Of a stretch of DNA of 64,000 bases, positions 50,332 through 59,006 are shown piece after piece (within the stretch, counting starts at the first letter, position 1; each line of letters opens with the position of its first letter). The notes beneath the pieces are model-generated. The model saw only the letters and a program-made list of their open reading frames with translations. It made no database searches and had not been told where the DNA came from. Origin of the DNA: Hymenobacter sp. BRD67 (GTDB lineage Bacteria; Bacteroidota; Bacteroidia; Cytophagales; Hymenobacteraceae); assembly GCF_013256425.1 (NCBI RefSeq), contig NZ_CP053904.1, positions 1,426,001 through 1,490,000 on the forward strand. The letters are read 5' to 3'. The position numbers and the translations under genes are program-made.

Positions 50332-51900
50332 ATGCAACGCTACTCCATTCTTTGGGCCGACGACGAAATTGACCTGCTGAAGCCGCACATCCTCTTTTTA
50401 AAGGAGAAGGGCTACGACGTTACCCCCGTCAACTCCGGGGCCGATGCCCTGGAAGAAGTGCAGGAAAATACCTACGACCTAGTATTTCTCGACGAAAACA
50501 TGCCAGGCCTCACCGGCCTCGAAACCCTCAACGAAATCAAGGTGGTGCGCCCCACGGTGCCCGTCGTGATGATTACTAAAAGCGAGGAAGAGCATATTAT
50601 GGAAGGGGCCATCGGGGCCAAAATCGCCGATTACCTCATCAAGCCCGTTAACCCAAATCAGATTCTGCTTTCAGTAAAGAAAGTGCTGGACAATAAGCGC
50701 TTAATAACGGAGGCGACCAATACCGGCTACCAGCGCGATTTTCGCCAGCTCGGGATGCAGCTTTCAGACCGACTCTCGCCTTCGGAGTGGGTCGATGTGT
50801 ATAAAAAGCTCGTGTACTGGGAGTTGGAAATCAACGAAACCGAGGGCAAGAGCATGGCCGAAGTCTTCAACATGCAGAAGGACGAGGCCAACAACTACTT
50901 CGGCCGCTTCATTATTGAGAATTACGAGGACTGGGTGAATGGCCGCGACAAGGATGCGCCGCTCATGTCGCACCAGCTCTTCAAGGAGAAAGTTTTCCCG
51001 CTGATGAAGCAGACCGGCGAGACGCCCGTGTACTTCGTGCTCATCGACAACCTGCGCTACGACCAGTGGAAAATTCTGGAGCCAATTATCGCCGAGCTGT
51101 TTACCGTCGATTCGGAAGAGCTGTACTACAGCATCTTGCCTACTACGACAGCATATGCAAGGAATTCTATATTTGCCGGTATGATGCCCGGTGAAGTGCA
51201 GAAAAAATACCCCAACCTATGGGTGTGGGACGAGGACGAGGAAGGCAAAAACCTGCACGAGGCTGAGTTCATGGAAATCAACTTCCAGCGCAACAACCAG
51301 AAAGCCAAGCATAGCTACAATAAGGTAACCAACCTGCAGGCCGGCAAGGACTTGCTGGGTAAAATGGCCAACCTGCACAATAACTATAAGCTCAACGTTA
51401 TTGTCTATAACTTCGTGGACATGCTCTCGCACGCCCGCACCGATATGGCCATGATTCGCGAGCTCGCTGCCGATGAAAGTGCCTACCGCAGCCTCACCCG
51501 CTCGTGGTTTCTGCACTCGCCGCTGTATGAGATGCTGCAAACCATTGCCGAGAAAAAAGGCAAGCTCATCATCACCACCGACCACGGTACTATTCGGGTA
51601 AAGCGCCCGTATAAGATTGTGGGCGACCGCAATACCAACACCAATCTGCGCTACAAGCACGGCCGCAACCTGGGCTTCGACGAAAGCCGCGACATTTATG
51701 TGGTGCGCAAGCCGGAGAGCATTTTCCTGCCCCGCGAAAATGTGAGCACCGCTTATGTGTTCACGCTCGGCGACTATTTCTTCGCCTATCCGAATAACTA
51801 TAATTACTACGTGAATTACTACAAGGACACGTTCCAGCACGGTGGCGTATCGCTGGAAGAATGTATTATTCCCTATATTACGCTGACTGCTAAAGGATAA
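50332..51900 (+). CDS. porX: Type IX secretion response regulator PorX (receiver + PglZ)
   Basis: Two-domain regulator of 522 residues. The receiver (residues 1-120) has WADDEIDLLKPH, phospho-acceptor aspartate in LVFLDENMPGLTGLE near residue 54 and the lysine in DYLIKPVNPNQ. The rest is a PglZ-type alkaline-phosphatase-superfamily domain with metal-site motifs FVLIDNLRYDQWK near residue 230, ARNSIFAGMMP, IVYNFVDMLSHAR and TTDHGTIRVK. In Porphyromonas and Flavobacterium PorX works with kinase PorY and a sigma factor to control type IX secretion; the PglZ part is a phosphodiesterase. No other T9SS gene is in the window. I start at MQRYSILWADDE. Confidence 0.95.
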   Translation: MQRYSILWADDEIDLLKPHILFLKEKGYDVTPVNSGADALEEVQENTYDLVFLDENMPGLTGLETLNEIKVVRPTVPVVMITKSEEEHIMEGAIGAKIADYLIKPVNPNQILLSVKKVLDNKRLITEATNTGYQRDFRQLGMQLSDRLSPSEWVDVYKKLVYWELEINETEGKSMAEVFNMQKDEANNYFGRFIIENYEDWVNGRDKDAPLMSHQLFKEKVFPLMKQTGETPVYFVLIDNLRYDQWKILEPIIAELFTVDSEELYYSILPTTTAYARNSIFAGMMPGEVQKKYPNLWVWDEDEEGKNLHEAEFMEINFQRNNQKAKHSYNKVTNLQAGKDLLGKMANLHNNYKLNVIVYNFVDMLSHARTDMAMIRELAADESAYRSLTRSWFLHSPLYEMLQTIAEKKGKLIITTDHGTIRVKRPYKIVGDRNTNTNLRYKHGRNLGFDESRDIYVVRKPESIFLPRENVSTAYVFTLGDYFFAYPNNYNYYVNYYKDTFQHGGVSLEECIIPYITLTAKG

Positions 51901-51988
51901 GCGCAGGGTTACGCAGAGGGGCAGAGTTTCGCAGAGTAGTTCATCTAAACTCTGCGAAACTCTGCCCCCTCTGCGTAACCCTGCGCTT
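51899..51988. terminator. Near-perfect 39/40-bp inverted repeat between convergent genes
   Basis: Arms 51899-51937 and 51949-51988 match completely except for one bulged base, around an 11-base loop; each arm begins AAGCGCAGGGTTACGCAGAG when read inward. A T run follows on the plus strand. It overlaps both stop codons (porX and the minus-strand gene), so it probably terminates both, and its sequence is of the dispersed-repeat type. Confidence 0.75.
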
Positions 51989-53252
51989 AGGTTTTTTGCT
52001 TCTTTTTCTTGGCCGCCGGAAACAGTACGTTGTTCAAAATCAGCCGGTAGCCGGGCGAGTTGGGGTGTAGCGAGAGGTCGGTGGGCTCTTCGCCCACCAG
52101 GTGCTGGTAGTCTTCGGGGTCGTGGCCGCCGTAAAACGTCCAGGTGCCTTTGCCGAGGGTGCCGTGCATGTAGCGTACCTCGCCGTCCTGCTTGGTTTCG
52201 CCCATAATGATGACATCGGGCTTGATGAGGCTTTTGCGGAACGCCGTCGTCTGCCCCATGAAGCCGTGGATGGTTTTCTCGTGGTCCTGGGTCAGCATGG
52301 TCGGCACCGGGTCGTACTTGGCCGAGAAGGTAAAGAGCTGAAAATAGTCATTCTGCTCGTACAGGCCGCGCTCGTTGGGCTGCATGTCGATGTTAGAGTA
52401 TTCGTACTCAAACGGGTTGGTTTTGAGCTGAAAATTCTGGAACGCCAGCGTGCGGTTGAAGTTGAGCTTGCTCTGGGCATTGGGGTCGGCCGGGTCGCCG
52501 TCGTACATCTCGGCCACCATGTCAACGCCCAGGCCGGCCAGGGCAATATCGTAGCTATCGGTGGCCGAGCACATGGCAAACATAAAGCCGCCGCCGGCAA
52601 TAAACTCCTGCATCTTCACGGCCTCGGCGGCCTTCATCTCGCTCACTTTCTTGAAGTTGTTGCGCTTGGCAGCGGCCTCGGCCTCGCGCACCTGCTGCTG
52701 GTACCAGGGCGCGTAGCGGTAGGCAGCGTAAAACTTGCCGTACTCGCCCGTAAAATCCTCGTGGTGCAGGTGCAGCCAGTCGTACTTGGGCAGCACGCCC
52801 GAGAGCACCTCGTCGTCGTAAATCTTGTCGTACGGAATCTCGGCGTAGGTGAGCACCATCGTCACGGCATCATCCCAGGGCTGCTTGCCTTTGGGTGTAT
52901 ACACTGCTATTTTGGGTACTTTCTCCAGCTTCATCACATCCATATTGGCGTTGGGGTCGGCTATCTGGGTCAGGATGCCGGTGTACTGCGCCTCCGAGAT
53001 AACCTGGAAGGTGATGCCGCGCACGTTCAACTCATTTTCCAGGCTGGGCTGCGATTCGCAGGCGAAGGAGCCGCCCCGGTAATTCAGCAGCCAGTCAATC
53101 TCAATCTGCTTACTCAACGCCCAGTAGCACAGGCCGTAAGCCTTGAGGTGCTCTTTCTGGGTGTTATCCATTGGGATGAAAATGTGGTTGGCACGGGCTG
53201 CCAGGGCCGGGGCCAGCAGCACGAGCAAGAGGGCAAGACGCTTCAGCAACAT
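51987..53252 (-). CDS. Exported protein of the Bacteroidota family often labelled 'asparagine synthetase B'
   Basis: Protein of 421 residues with a signal peptide (residues 1-21, ending ALAARA). The mature start NHIFIPMDNTQKEHLKAYG and LLNYRGGSFA are familiar from Bacteroidota proteins that carry an asparagine synthetase B label. I see none of the features of a real AsnB: no N-terminal catalytic cysteine and no PP-loop. The label is therefore doubtful. The middle (TPKGKQPWDDAVTMVLTYAEI, FIAGGGFMFAMCSATDSYD) resembles a flavodoxin- or amidotransferase-like fold. The lysine-rich tail AKKKKQKT is notable. Function unknown; it is convergent with porX. Confidence 0.6.
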   Translation of the reverse strand: MLLKRLALLLVLLAPALAARANHIFIPMDNTQKEHLKAYGLCYWALSKQIEIDWLLNYRGGSFACESQPSLENELNVRGITFQVISEAQYTGILTQIADPNANMDVMKLEKVPKIAVYTPKGKQPWDDAVTMVLTYAEIPYDKIYDDEVLSGVLPKYDWLHLHHEDFTGEYGKFYAAYRYAPWYQQQVREAEAAAKRNNFKKVSEMKAAEAVKMQEFIAGGGFMFAMCSATDSYDIALAGLGVDMVAEMYDGDPADPNAQSKLNFNRTLAFQNFQLKTNPFEYEYSNIDMQPNERGLYEQNDYFQLFTFSAKYDPVPTMLTQDHEKTIHGFMGQTTAFRKSLIKPDVIIMGETKQDGEVRYMHGTLGKGTWTFYGGHDPEDYQHLVGEEPTDLSLHPNSPGYRLILNNVLFPAAKKKKQKT

Positions 53253-53436
53253 ACTTTTGAGGGCTAACTAAGGAGCTAACCGCCAAACGGGGCGGTGGCA
53301 ACCGTAGTTCAAGGTACGGGTTTTCTGATGGGGAAATGTGAAAAACGGGTAAAATGTGAAAATGACGGTTACATGCTCAGCTTTCCATTAAAATTTCGCA
53401 CATTCTCACATCGCTGGCCATTTTCACCCCAATCCC

Positions 53437-54684
53437 ATGACTTTTCTGGAAAATATCCGTGAGGCGCTGCGCTCTATCTCCGGCAATCTGCTGCGCACCA
53501 TCCTCACGGCGCTCATCGTGAGCATCGGGCTGATGGCGCTGGTGGGCATTCTCACGGCCATCGACGCTATGCGCAACTCCTTGGGCGACACCTTTGCCAG
53601 CCTCGGGGCCAACGCCTTCGAAATCAAGGCTAAAGGCTATGGTAATCGGTTCCGGCGCGGCGGCGTGCAGGGCAAGCAGTACCCAGCGCTCAGCTACCTG
53701 CAGGCCACGCTCTATAAAAAGGAGCTGACCCGCCGCGAGCCCGGTACCATTGTGGGCTTGTCGGCCTTTATCAGCGGGGCCACCGAAATCAAAGCCAACG
53801 GCCAAAAAACCAACCCCAATATGCAGGTGATTGCCGGCGATGAAAACTACCTGCGCATCCAGAGCTACGCACTCACCCAGGGCCGCACCTTTTCACCGTC
53901 GGAGCTGAATACCGGGGCCAACGTGGCCATTATCGGCCAGGAAATGAAAGACAAGCTCTTTCCGCAGGTAAACCCGGTGGGCAAATACGTGTACGCGCTG
54001 GGCAAGCGCTTTCAGGTGGTGGGCCAGCTCGAAAAAAGCGGCAGCACGATGGGCGGCTCCGGGGCCGACCGCCTGCTGCTGGTGCCGCTCGAAACCGGCA
54101 ACCAGCTGCCCCGCACCGGGGCGCTCACCTACGATATCAAAACGGCCACGCCCAGCGCGGGCTCCCTGGGCTTTTTGCAAAGCCAGGCCACGGGCGTGAT
54201 GCGGGCCGTGCGCAACGACCGCCTGGGGCAGGAAGACTCCTTCGAGATTGAAAGCCCCGATTCGCTGAGCGGCACCCTCGATTCGCTGAGCGGCAATATG
54301 CGCCTGGCCGGTGGCCTGATAGCTTTTCTGGCGCTGCTCGGAGCCAGCATCGCGCTCATGAATATCATGCTGGTGTCGGTAACGGAGCGCACCCGCGAAA
54401 TCGGCATTCGCAAAGCCTTGGGAGCCACGGCGCGCCAGATACGCCTGCAATTCCTGATTGAGGCCATCGTTATCTGCGTAATGGGCGGCACACTGGGGAT
54501 AATGCTGGGCATCGGGGCCGGCAATGGCGTGGCTGTGCTGGCGGGCAGCAAGTCGTTTCTGGTGCCCTGGCTATGGGTAGGAGTGGGGCTGACAATCTGC
54601 GTAACGGTGGGCCTGCTGGCCGGTTCGTACCCGGCGGGCAAAGCGGCAGCCCTCGACCCGATTGACAGCCTGCGGTATGAGTAA
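53437..54684 (+). CDS. ABC transporter permease (MacB/FtsX type)
   Basis: Membrane protein of 415 residues. Helix 1 (about 20-42) is followed by a large periplasmic MacB-PCD domain (45-275) and three C-terminal helices in the FtsX domain with the motif SVTERTREIGIRKALGATARQIRLQ (quoted in part: RTREIGIRKALGA) near residue 325. Such permeases work with an ATPase in lipoprotein release, peptide efflux or signalling. No ATPase gene is adjacent, so the partner is elsewhere. A short tandem repeat in the coding sequence gives DSLSGTLDSLSGN at the end of the periplasmic domain. Confidence 0.9.
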   Translation: MTFLENIREALRSISGNLLRTILTALIVSIGLMALVGILTAIDAMRNSLGDTFASLGANAFEIKAKGYGNRFRRGGVQGKQYPALSYLQATLYKKELTRREPGTIVGLSAFISGATEIKANGQKTNPNMQVIAGDENYLRIQSYALTQGRTFSPSELNTGANVAIIGQEMKDKLFPQVNPVGKYVYALGKRFQVVGQLEKSGSTMGGSGADRLLLVPLETGNQLPRTGALTYDIKTATPSAGSLGFLQSQATGVMRAVRNDRLGQEDSFEIESPDSLSGTLDSLSGNMRLAGGLIAFLALLGASIALMNIMLVSVTERTREIGIRKALGATARQIRLQFLIEAIVICVMGGTLGIMLGIGAGNGVAVLAGSKSFLVPWLWVGVGLTICVTVGLLAGSYPAGKAAALDPIDSLRYE

Positions 54685-54833
54685 TATTCAGGTAGTAAAA
54701 TATTCGCTGCTGGCCGATACCTGGCACCGGCCGACGACTATTTGTTTGCTTACGCCGATTTAAAACCCCGGGAAATATTGCGGCAGGCTGTTGCCGGGCT
54801 TGCTTCGCGAAGGCGGGATACCAGATAAGCTTA

Positions 54834-54863
54834 TACATTTGCGCAACCTTTCATTTGTGCAAA
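54834..54863 (+). promoter_or_regulatory. Operator-promoter of the XRE regulator
   Basis: TACATTTG (54834-54841, a TAnnTTTG -7 box) overlaps the left half-site of an inverted pair, TTTGCGCAA (54838-54846) and TTGTGCAAA (54855-54863), which runs into the ATG of the XRE gene. This layout suggests autorepression. Confidence 0.55.
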
Positions 54864-55459
54864 TGTCCGCTCCTGCATCCATCGGCCAACGCTTTACCCA
54901 ACTTATTCAGCATTTGGGGCTGAGTAAAAACGCCTTTGCGCAGTCGCTAGACAAGACGGCCACCGTTATCCAACACTTGGTAGATGAGCGGAATAAGCCC
55001 GGCTACGACCTGCTGTGTAAGGTATTTGAAACTTACCCAAATGTGTCGAAAGACTGGCTGCTGCTTGGCCAGGGACCTATGATGAGTGGACAGGAGACGC
55101 TGGCGCCAGCCACCCCGGTGGTTATGCCACCGATAGCTGGCTTATTTGCCGCGCCGGTAGCAGAGGTGCCGGTAGTACCCGTTGCGCCGGTTGTGAGCCC
55201 GTCAGCACCGCCGACCGTAGTCGCTGCTACGCCGGTACCTATTGAGCGGTCCGAGCCATTGCGAGCCTCAGTGCAGCCTGCTCCCGCGCTGGCTAGTGCG
55301 GCTGCTCCTTCCTCGCCCGATGCCAACTACCTCGCGGTGGCGCTGCAAACCCAGCACCTCCAGCACCAGTTGGCGCTGGCCGAGCAGCGCAATCAGCATT
55401 TGCTGGAGCAGCAAGCCCTTATGCAGCAGCTCGTGGCCGTGCTGCAACGGGCTGTCTGA
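54863..55459 (+). CDS. XRE-family HTH regulator with C-terminal coiled coil
   Basis: Protein of 198 residues. The N-terminal helix-turn-helix (residues 5-65: FTQLIQHLGLSKNAFAQSL, TATVIQHLVDERNKPGYDLL, VSKDWLLLGQGPM) is the common Bacteroidota XRE type. A proline/valine/alanine-rich linker covers about 80-145, and a leucine/glutamine coiled coil (LQTQHLQHQLALAEQRNQHL) presumably dimerises it. I start at MSAPASIGQRF because the operator-like inverted repeat lies directly before it. Targets unknown; it is convergent with mtaB. Confidence 0.88.
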   Translation: MSAPASIGQRFTQLIQHLGLSKNAFAQSLDKTATVIQHLVDERNKPGYDLLCKVFETYPNVSKDWLLLGQGPMMSGQETLAPATPVVMPPIAGLFAAPVAEVPVVPVAPVVSPSAPPTVVAATPVPIERSEPLRASVQPAPALASAAAPSSPDANYLAVALQTQHLQHQLALAEQRNQHLLEQQALMQQLVAVLQRAV

Positions 55460-55476
55460 ACCGCGGATTTAGCAGT

Positions 55477-56817
55477 TCAGACAAGCAGCCCTACTTCCTC
55501 CGCCTCCATCAGTCCCAGGGCGTTGACCTGGGTGAGGCGGAGCGCCCGGATTTCACCCACCAGCAGCGGGTCGTATTTGGCCGCCACCCGGATGTAGTTG
55601 GGCGTGTAGCCTTCCACCCGGCCGTCGGTACTATCATCTTCAAACAATACTTCGGTTTCGAAGCCAACGTGCTGCTCGTAAAAAAAACGCTTTTTCTTTT
55701 CCGAGAGGCCGCGCAGCTGGGTGGTGCGCTCGGTGCGCACGCGCTCGGGCACCCGGCCGGGTAGGGTGGGCGCCAGCGTATTGGGCCGCTCCGAGTACGG
55801 AAAAACGTGCAGGTAGCTGACGGGTAGTTCATTCAGGAAGCTATATGTTTCCTGAAAGTCGCTCGCCGTTTCGCCCGGAAAGCCCACTATTACGTCGACC
55901 CCGATACCAGCGTGAGGCATCAGCTCCCGGATGCGAGCCACGCGCTCGGCGTAGAGGGCCCGGCGGTAGCGGCGACGCATGAGACCCAGAATCTTATCGG
56001 ACCCGCTTTGCAGCGGCAGGTGGAAGTGGGGCATAAAGCGCCGCGAAGCTGCCACCGTCTGAATAATCTCATCGGTGAGCAGGTTGGGCTCGCACGAGCT
56101 GATGCGGAAGCGCCGAATGCCCGCCACCTGGTCAAGAGCTTGAACTAATTGAGTAAAATTCTCGGTCCGCTCGCGTCCGGGCCCCTGAATGCCAAAATCG
56201 CCCAGGTTCACGCCCGTTAGCACTATTTCCTGTACGCCCTGCGTCGCCAGCGTCTGCACGCGCTCGACCACCGAGGCGATACTGCCCGAGCGGCTGGCAC
56301 CTCGCGCCAGCGGAATAGTGCAAAATGAGCAGGAGTAGTCGCAGCCATCCTGTACTTTGAGAAACGTGCGGGTGCGCTCGCCCAGCGACTGCGCCGGGTG
56401 AAACTCGTGCGCTTCGCTGATGGGAGAGGCGAATACGCGGCCCGGCCCAGTGGCTGCGCCCGGCTCGGGAAGTTCCAGGCCGGCAATAATCTCAGCCAGC
56501 CGAAACTTCTCGGCCGCGCCAAGAACTGCGCCTACGCCCGGGATTTTAGCTATTTCCTGAGGCTTGAGCTGGGCATAGCAGCCTACAATGGCCACGAAAG
56601 CCTGGGGGTTGTGCTTGAGCGCCTGCTGCACCACCCGCCGGCACTTGCGGTCGGCATGGTCGGTCACGGAACAGGTGTTTACGACGTAAACATCAGCGCC
56701 CTGCTCAAACTCGACGCGGCGCACGCCCCGCTCCTCAAACTGCCGGCCCAGGGCCGACGACTCGGAGAAATTGAGCTTGCAGCCCAGCGTATAAAAGGCA
56801 ACGGTTTGTGGTGTCAT
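55477..56817 (-). CDS. mtaB: tRNA t6A37 methylthiotransferase MtaB
   Basis: Radical-SAM enzyme converting t6A37 to ms2t6A37 in tRNAs reading ANN codons. Motifs in order are FYTLGCKLNFSES near residue 8, NTCSVTDHADRKCRR near 47, VGCYAQLKP near 80, and the radical-SAM cysteines in QDGCDYSCSFCTIPLARG near 155. A TRAM-like end follows (EVLFEDDSTDGRVEGYTPNY). The spacing of the first cysteines and the short N-terminus separate it from MiaB at 1485. Length 446 is normal. A TAACTTTG box starts 8 bases before the ATG, suggesting a very short or absent leader. Confidence 0.94.
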   Translation of the reverse strand: MTPQTVAFYTLGCKLNFSESSALGRQFEERGVRRVEFEQGADVYVVNTCSVTDHADRKCRRVVQQALKHNPQAFVAIVGCYAQLKPQEIAKIPGVGAVLGAAEKFRLAEIIAGLELPEPGAATGPGRVFASPISEAHEFHPAQSLGERTRTFLKVQDGCDYSCSFCTIPLARGASRSGSIASVVERVQTLATQGVQEIVLTGVNLGDFGIQGPGRERTENFTQLVQALDQVAGIRRFRISSCEPNLLTDEIIQTVAASRRFMPHFHLPLQSGSDKILGLMRRRYRRALYAERVARIRELMPHAGIGVDVIVGFPGETASDFQETYSFLNELPVSYLHVFPYSERPNTLAPTLPGRVPERVRTERTTQLRGLSEKKKRFFYEQHVGFETEVLFEDDSTDGRVEGYTPNYIRVAAKYDPLLVGEIRALRLTQVNALGLMEAEEVGLLV

Positions 56818-56824
56818 GAGCCCG

Positions 56825-56832
56825 CAAAGTTA
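56825..56832 (-). promoter_or_regulatory. Probable mtaB promoter -7 box
   Basis: The minus strand reads TAACTTTG (TAnnTTTG), ending 7 bases before the mtaB ATG, so the transcript would be nearly leaderless. Confidence 0.5.
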
Positions 56833-56882
56833 CAACTCCGGCGCTTCGGCCCGGCCCAGGTGGGGCCGGCTGCCGCCCTGGC

Positions 56883-58752
56883 CTAGCGCTGGCTGAAATC
56901 GCGCATCGACTCCTGCTCGTAAGCCTGGCCCCGCCGCAGCTGGCTATCGGGCACCCCCCTGGCGCGATGCGTTACGGATTTGGCCTCATTATCGTAGGTG
57001 ACCGCGCCGGCCGGCCCCACGGCGGCCAGGCCATCGGTGTAGCAGCAATAAGCGAAGGGCAGGGCTACCGGGGCCAGCAGGTTGCGTCCCCAGCGGTAGT
57101 CGGCCGTGGGCAGGTGTAGCTGGCGCAAGAGGGTAGTGGCCACATCCGTTTGCGAGCCGATTGTACGAATTACCTGTCCTTTTACGGCAGGGCGCAGCGC
57201 TCCGCCGGCCAGCACCAGCGGAATATGAAACTTAGCCGGCGCGTTGTAGGGGGTGTTGCCGGGCAGCGGGTGGCCGTGGTCGGCGCAGAGCACCACCAGT
57301 GTATGGGCCCACCAGGGCTGCTGCCGGGCCTGCCTGAGAAAGCGCCCCAGCGCCCAGTCGGTGTACCAGACCGACTTGCGAAACAACGCCGTTTCGTCGT
57401 TTCCCTGTAGCCCGGAGCGAATGGGAATCTCAAACGGCTCGTGGCTGCTCAGCGTGAAGGCCGTCACAAAAAATGGGGTTCGCTGCTGCGGTAGGTCGGT
57501 CAGGATCCGGTTGAACAGCACATGGTCGTGCGCCCCCACTTCGAATTCTGGTCGCTGGCTGCGAAATCATCACGGTCTATAAGCCGCTCGTAGCCCGCCG
57601 TGCGCAGGTAGCTGCGCATGTTGGCAAAAGCCAGCTCGCCGCCGTAGTAGTAAGCCGACGAATAGCCCGCCGCCCCAGCGAGCGGCGCAGGTGAGGCAGG
57701 TGCTCGGTTTTGGGCAGGTAATTGATAATGCTGGTAGTCGATTGGTTAGGATAGCCCGAAAGCAGGGCCACCAGTCCCTTCTGGCTGCGGTCGCCGGCCG
57801 CGTAAATGTCAGTAAACAGCACGCTTTCCCTGGCCAGGCTGTCGAGGTTGGGGGTGATGCCCGCCTCACCACCCACGCAGCCAACCAGCTTGGCGGTGAA
57901 GCTTTCCAGAATAATAAACAGCACATTGGGGCGGGGCTCCGTGAGCAGCGCCAAGGTCTGAGAGCTGTCCTGCGGCTGATACAGCTCCGCTACCAGCCGA
58001 CGGGCAGTGCTGTCGGCCATAAAGTGCGGCTGCGGCGCGGCATCGCTGCTAAGGCGGAGCGCCGTATCGGCCAGATTCCAGGCCGGGTTGATGGCCGCGT
58101 GGTTGGCAAATGGATACGTGGAGAAATAAACGTCGCTCTGGTTAACCGGAATCTGCTGCACGCCCCCGCGCAGCAAGGGTATCAGCAGGATACTATAAAG
58201 CAGGCCGGCCAGCGCCGCGCGCGCCCGCCCAAAGCCCGCGGGCAGGGCCGGCAGCCGGCTTACCAGCACCCGATAAAGTGCCGTGCCGGCCAGCATAACG
58301 GCTGCCAGGGCCAGCAGCAGGCCGCCCAATGGCGTGCTGCCGGCCGAAGCCATTACTTCTCTGGGCGAAGTCAGGTAAGGCAGAATGGTGGCGTCGAGCC
58401 GGAAGCCCCAGGCGTGATACAATCCCAGGTCGGCCAGCAAGAGCAGCGCCAGCACCGCGCCCATTACTGCCGAATAGCCATTTACCAGTCGGTGCCAGGG
58501 CCAGCGCGGCCCCGCCAGGCTGCCTCCCACGAAGAGCAGAAAGGGCAGTAGGCACAGATAGGCGGCCATCGCCGCATCGAGCAGCAGGCCATAGCCAAAG
58601 GCACCTAGCAATGCAGCCAGGGGTAATAGCCTGGCCTGCGCTCCGTAGTAAACGAGAAAAATAGCCCGCCCGAACTCAAAAAACAGTACCCAGAACAAGA
58701 AATAGCGTGGGTGAAACTCAAAACGACTTTTTGCCTGCCAAAATTTTCTCAC
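56883..58752 (-). CDS. LtaS-like membrane sulfatase/phosphoglycerol transferase, two frame breaks
   Basis: Protein of about 623 residues. Five N-terminal membrane helices (residues about 15-200) are followed by a periplasmic alkaline-phosphatase-superfamily domain. That domain shows NVLFIILESFTAKLVGCVGG near residue 285 (nucleophile threonine or serine and first metal site) and LCADHGHPLPGNTPYN near 510. It resembles lipoteichoic-acid-synthase-type phosphoglycerol or phosphoethanolamine transferases. The frame breaks at 57673-57676 (repair gives LGAAGYSSAYYYGGELAF) and at 57533-57537 (repair gives SKWGAHDHVLFNR). In Bacteroidota these proteins may decorate membrane lipids or glycans; the donor is unknown. 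Confidence 0.87.
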
Positions 58753-58969
58753 AGCCCAAAATTAAGCTAGTGTGAAGGTCTGAGGAAAATCTGGTGGCCT
58801 AGGAAGTAGCGGTTATGGCTGGCAGCTAGTAATTTTAAACTAATCCGGAGGAAAGATTCTGATAGTCTTAGGGATAAATTTTATACCCCTTGGCCGACTT
58901 TATCGGGCATTTCAACGGCAAACCATTCGGAAATTTGGGGGTCACTACGTAAAATTGGCAGGTAAGTCG

Positions 58970-58977
58970 TATTTTTG
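58970..58977 (+). promoter_or_regulatory. Probable glnA promoter -7 box
   Basis: TATTTTTG (TAnnTTTG) lies 29 bases before the glnA ATG in the 254-base region divergent from the sulfatase gene. Confidence 0.5.
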
Positions 58978-59006
58978 CCTTGAAATCAGATACCCACCTT
59001 TTATTC

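Noticed and set aside
52101..53267. 388-codon open frame antisense to the exported protein gene
   Set aside because: Composition typical of antisense frames; the minus strand has a signal peptide and coherent sequence.
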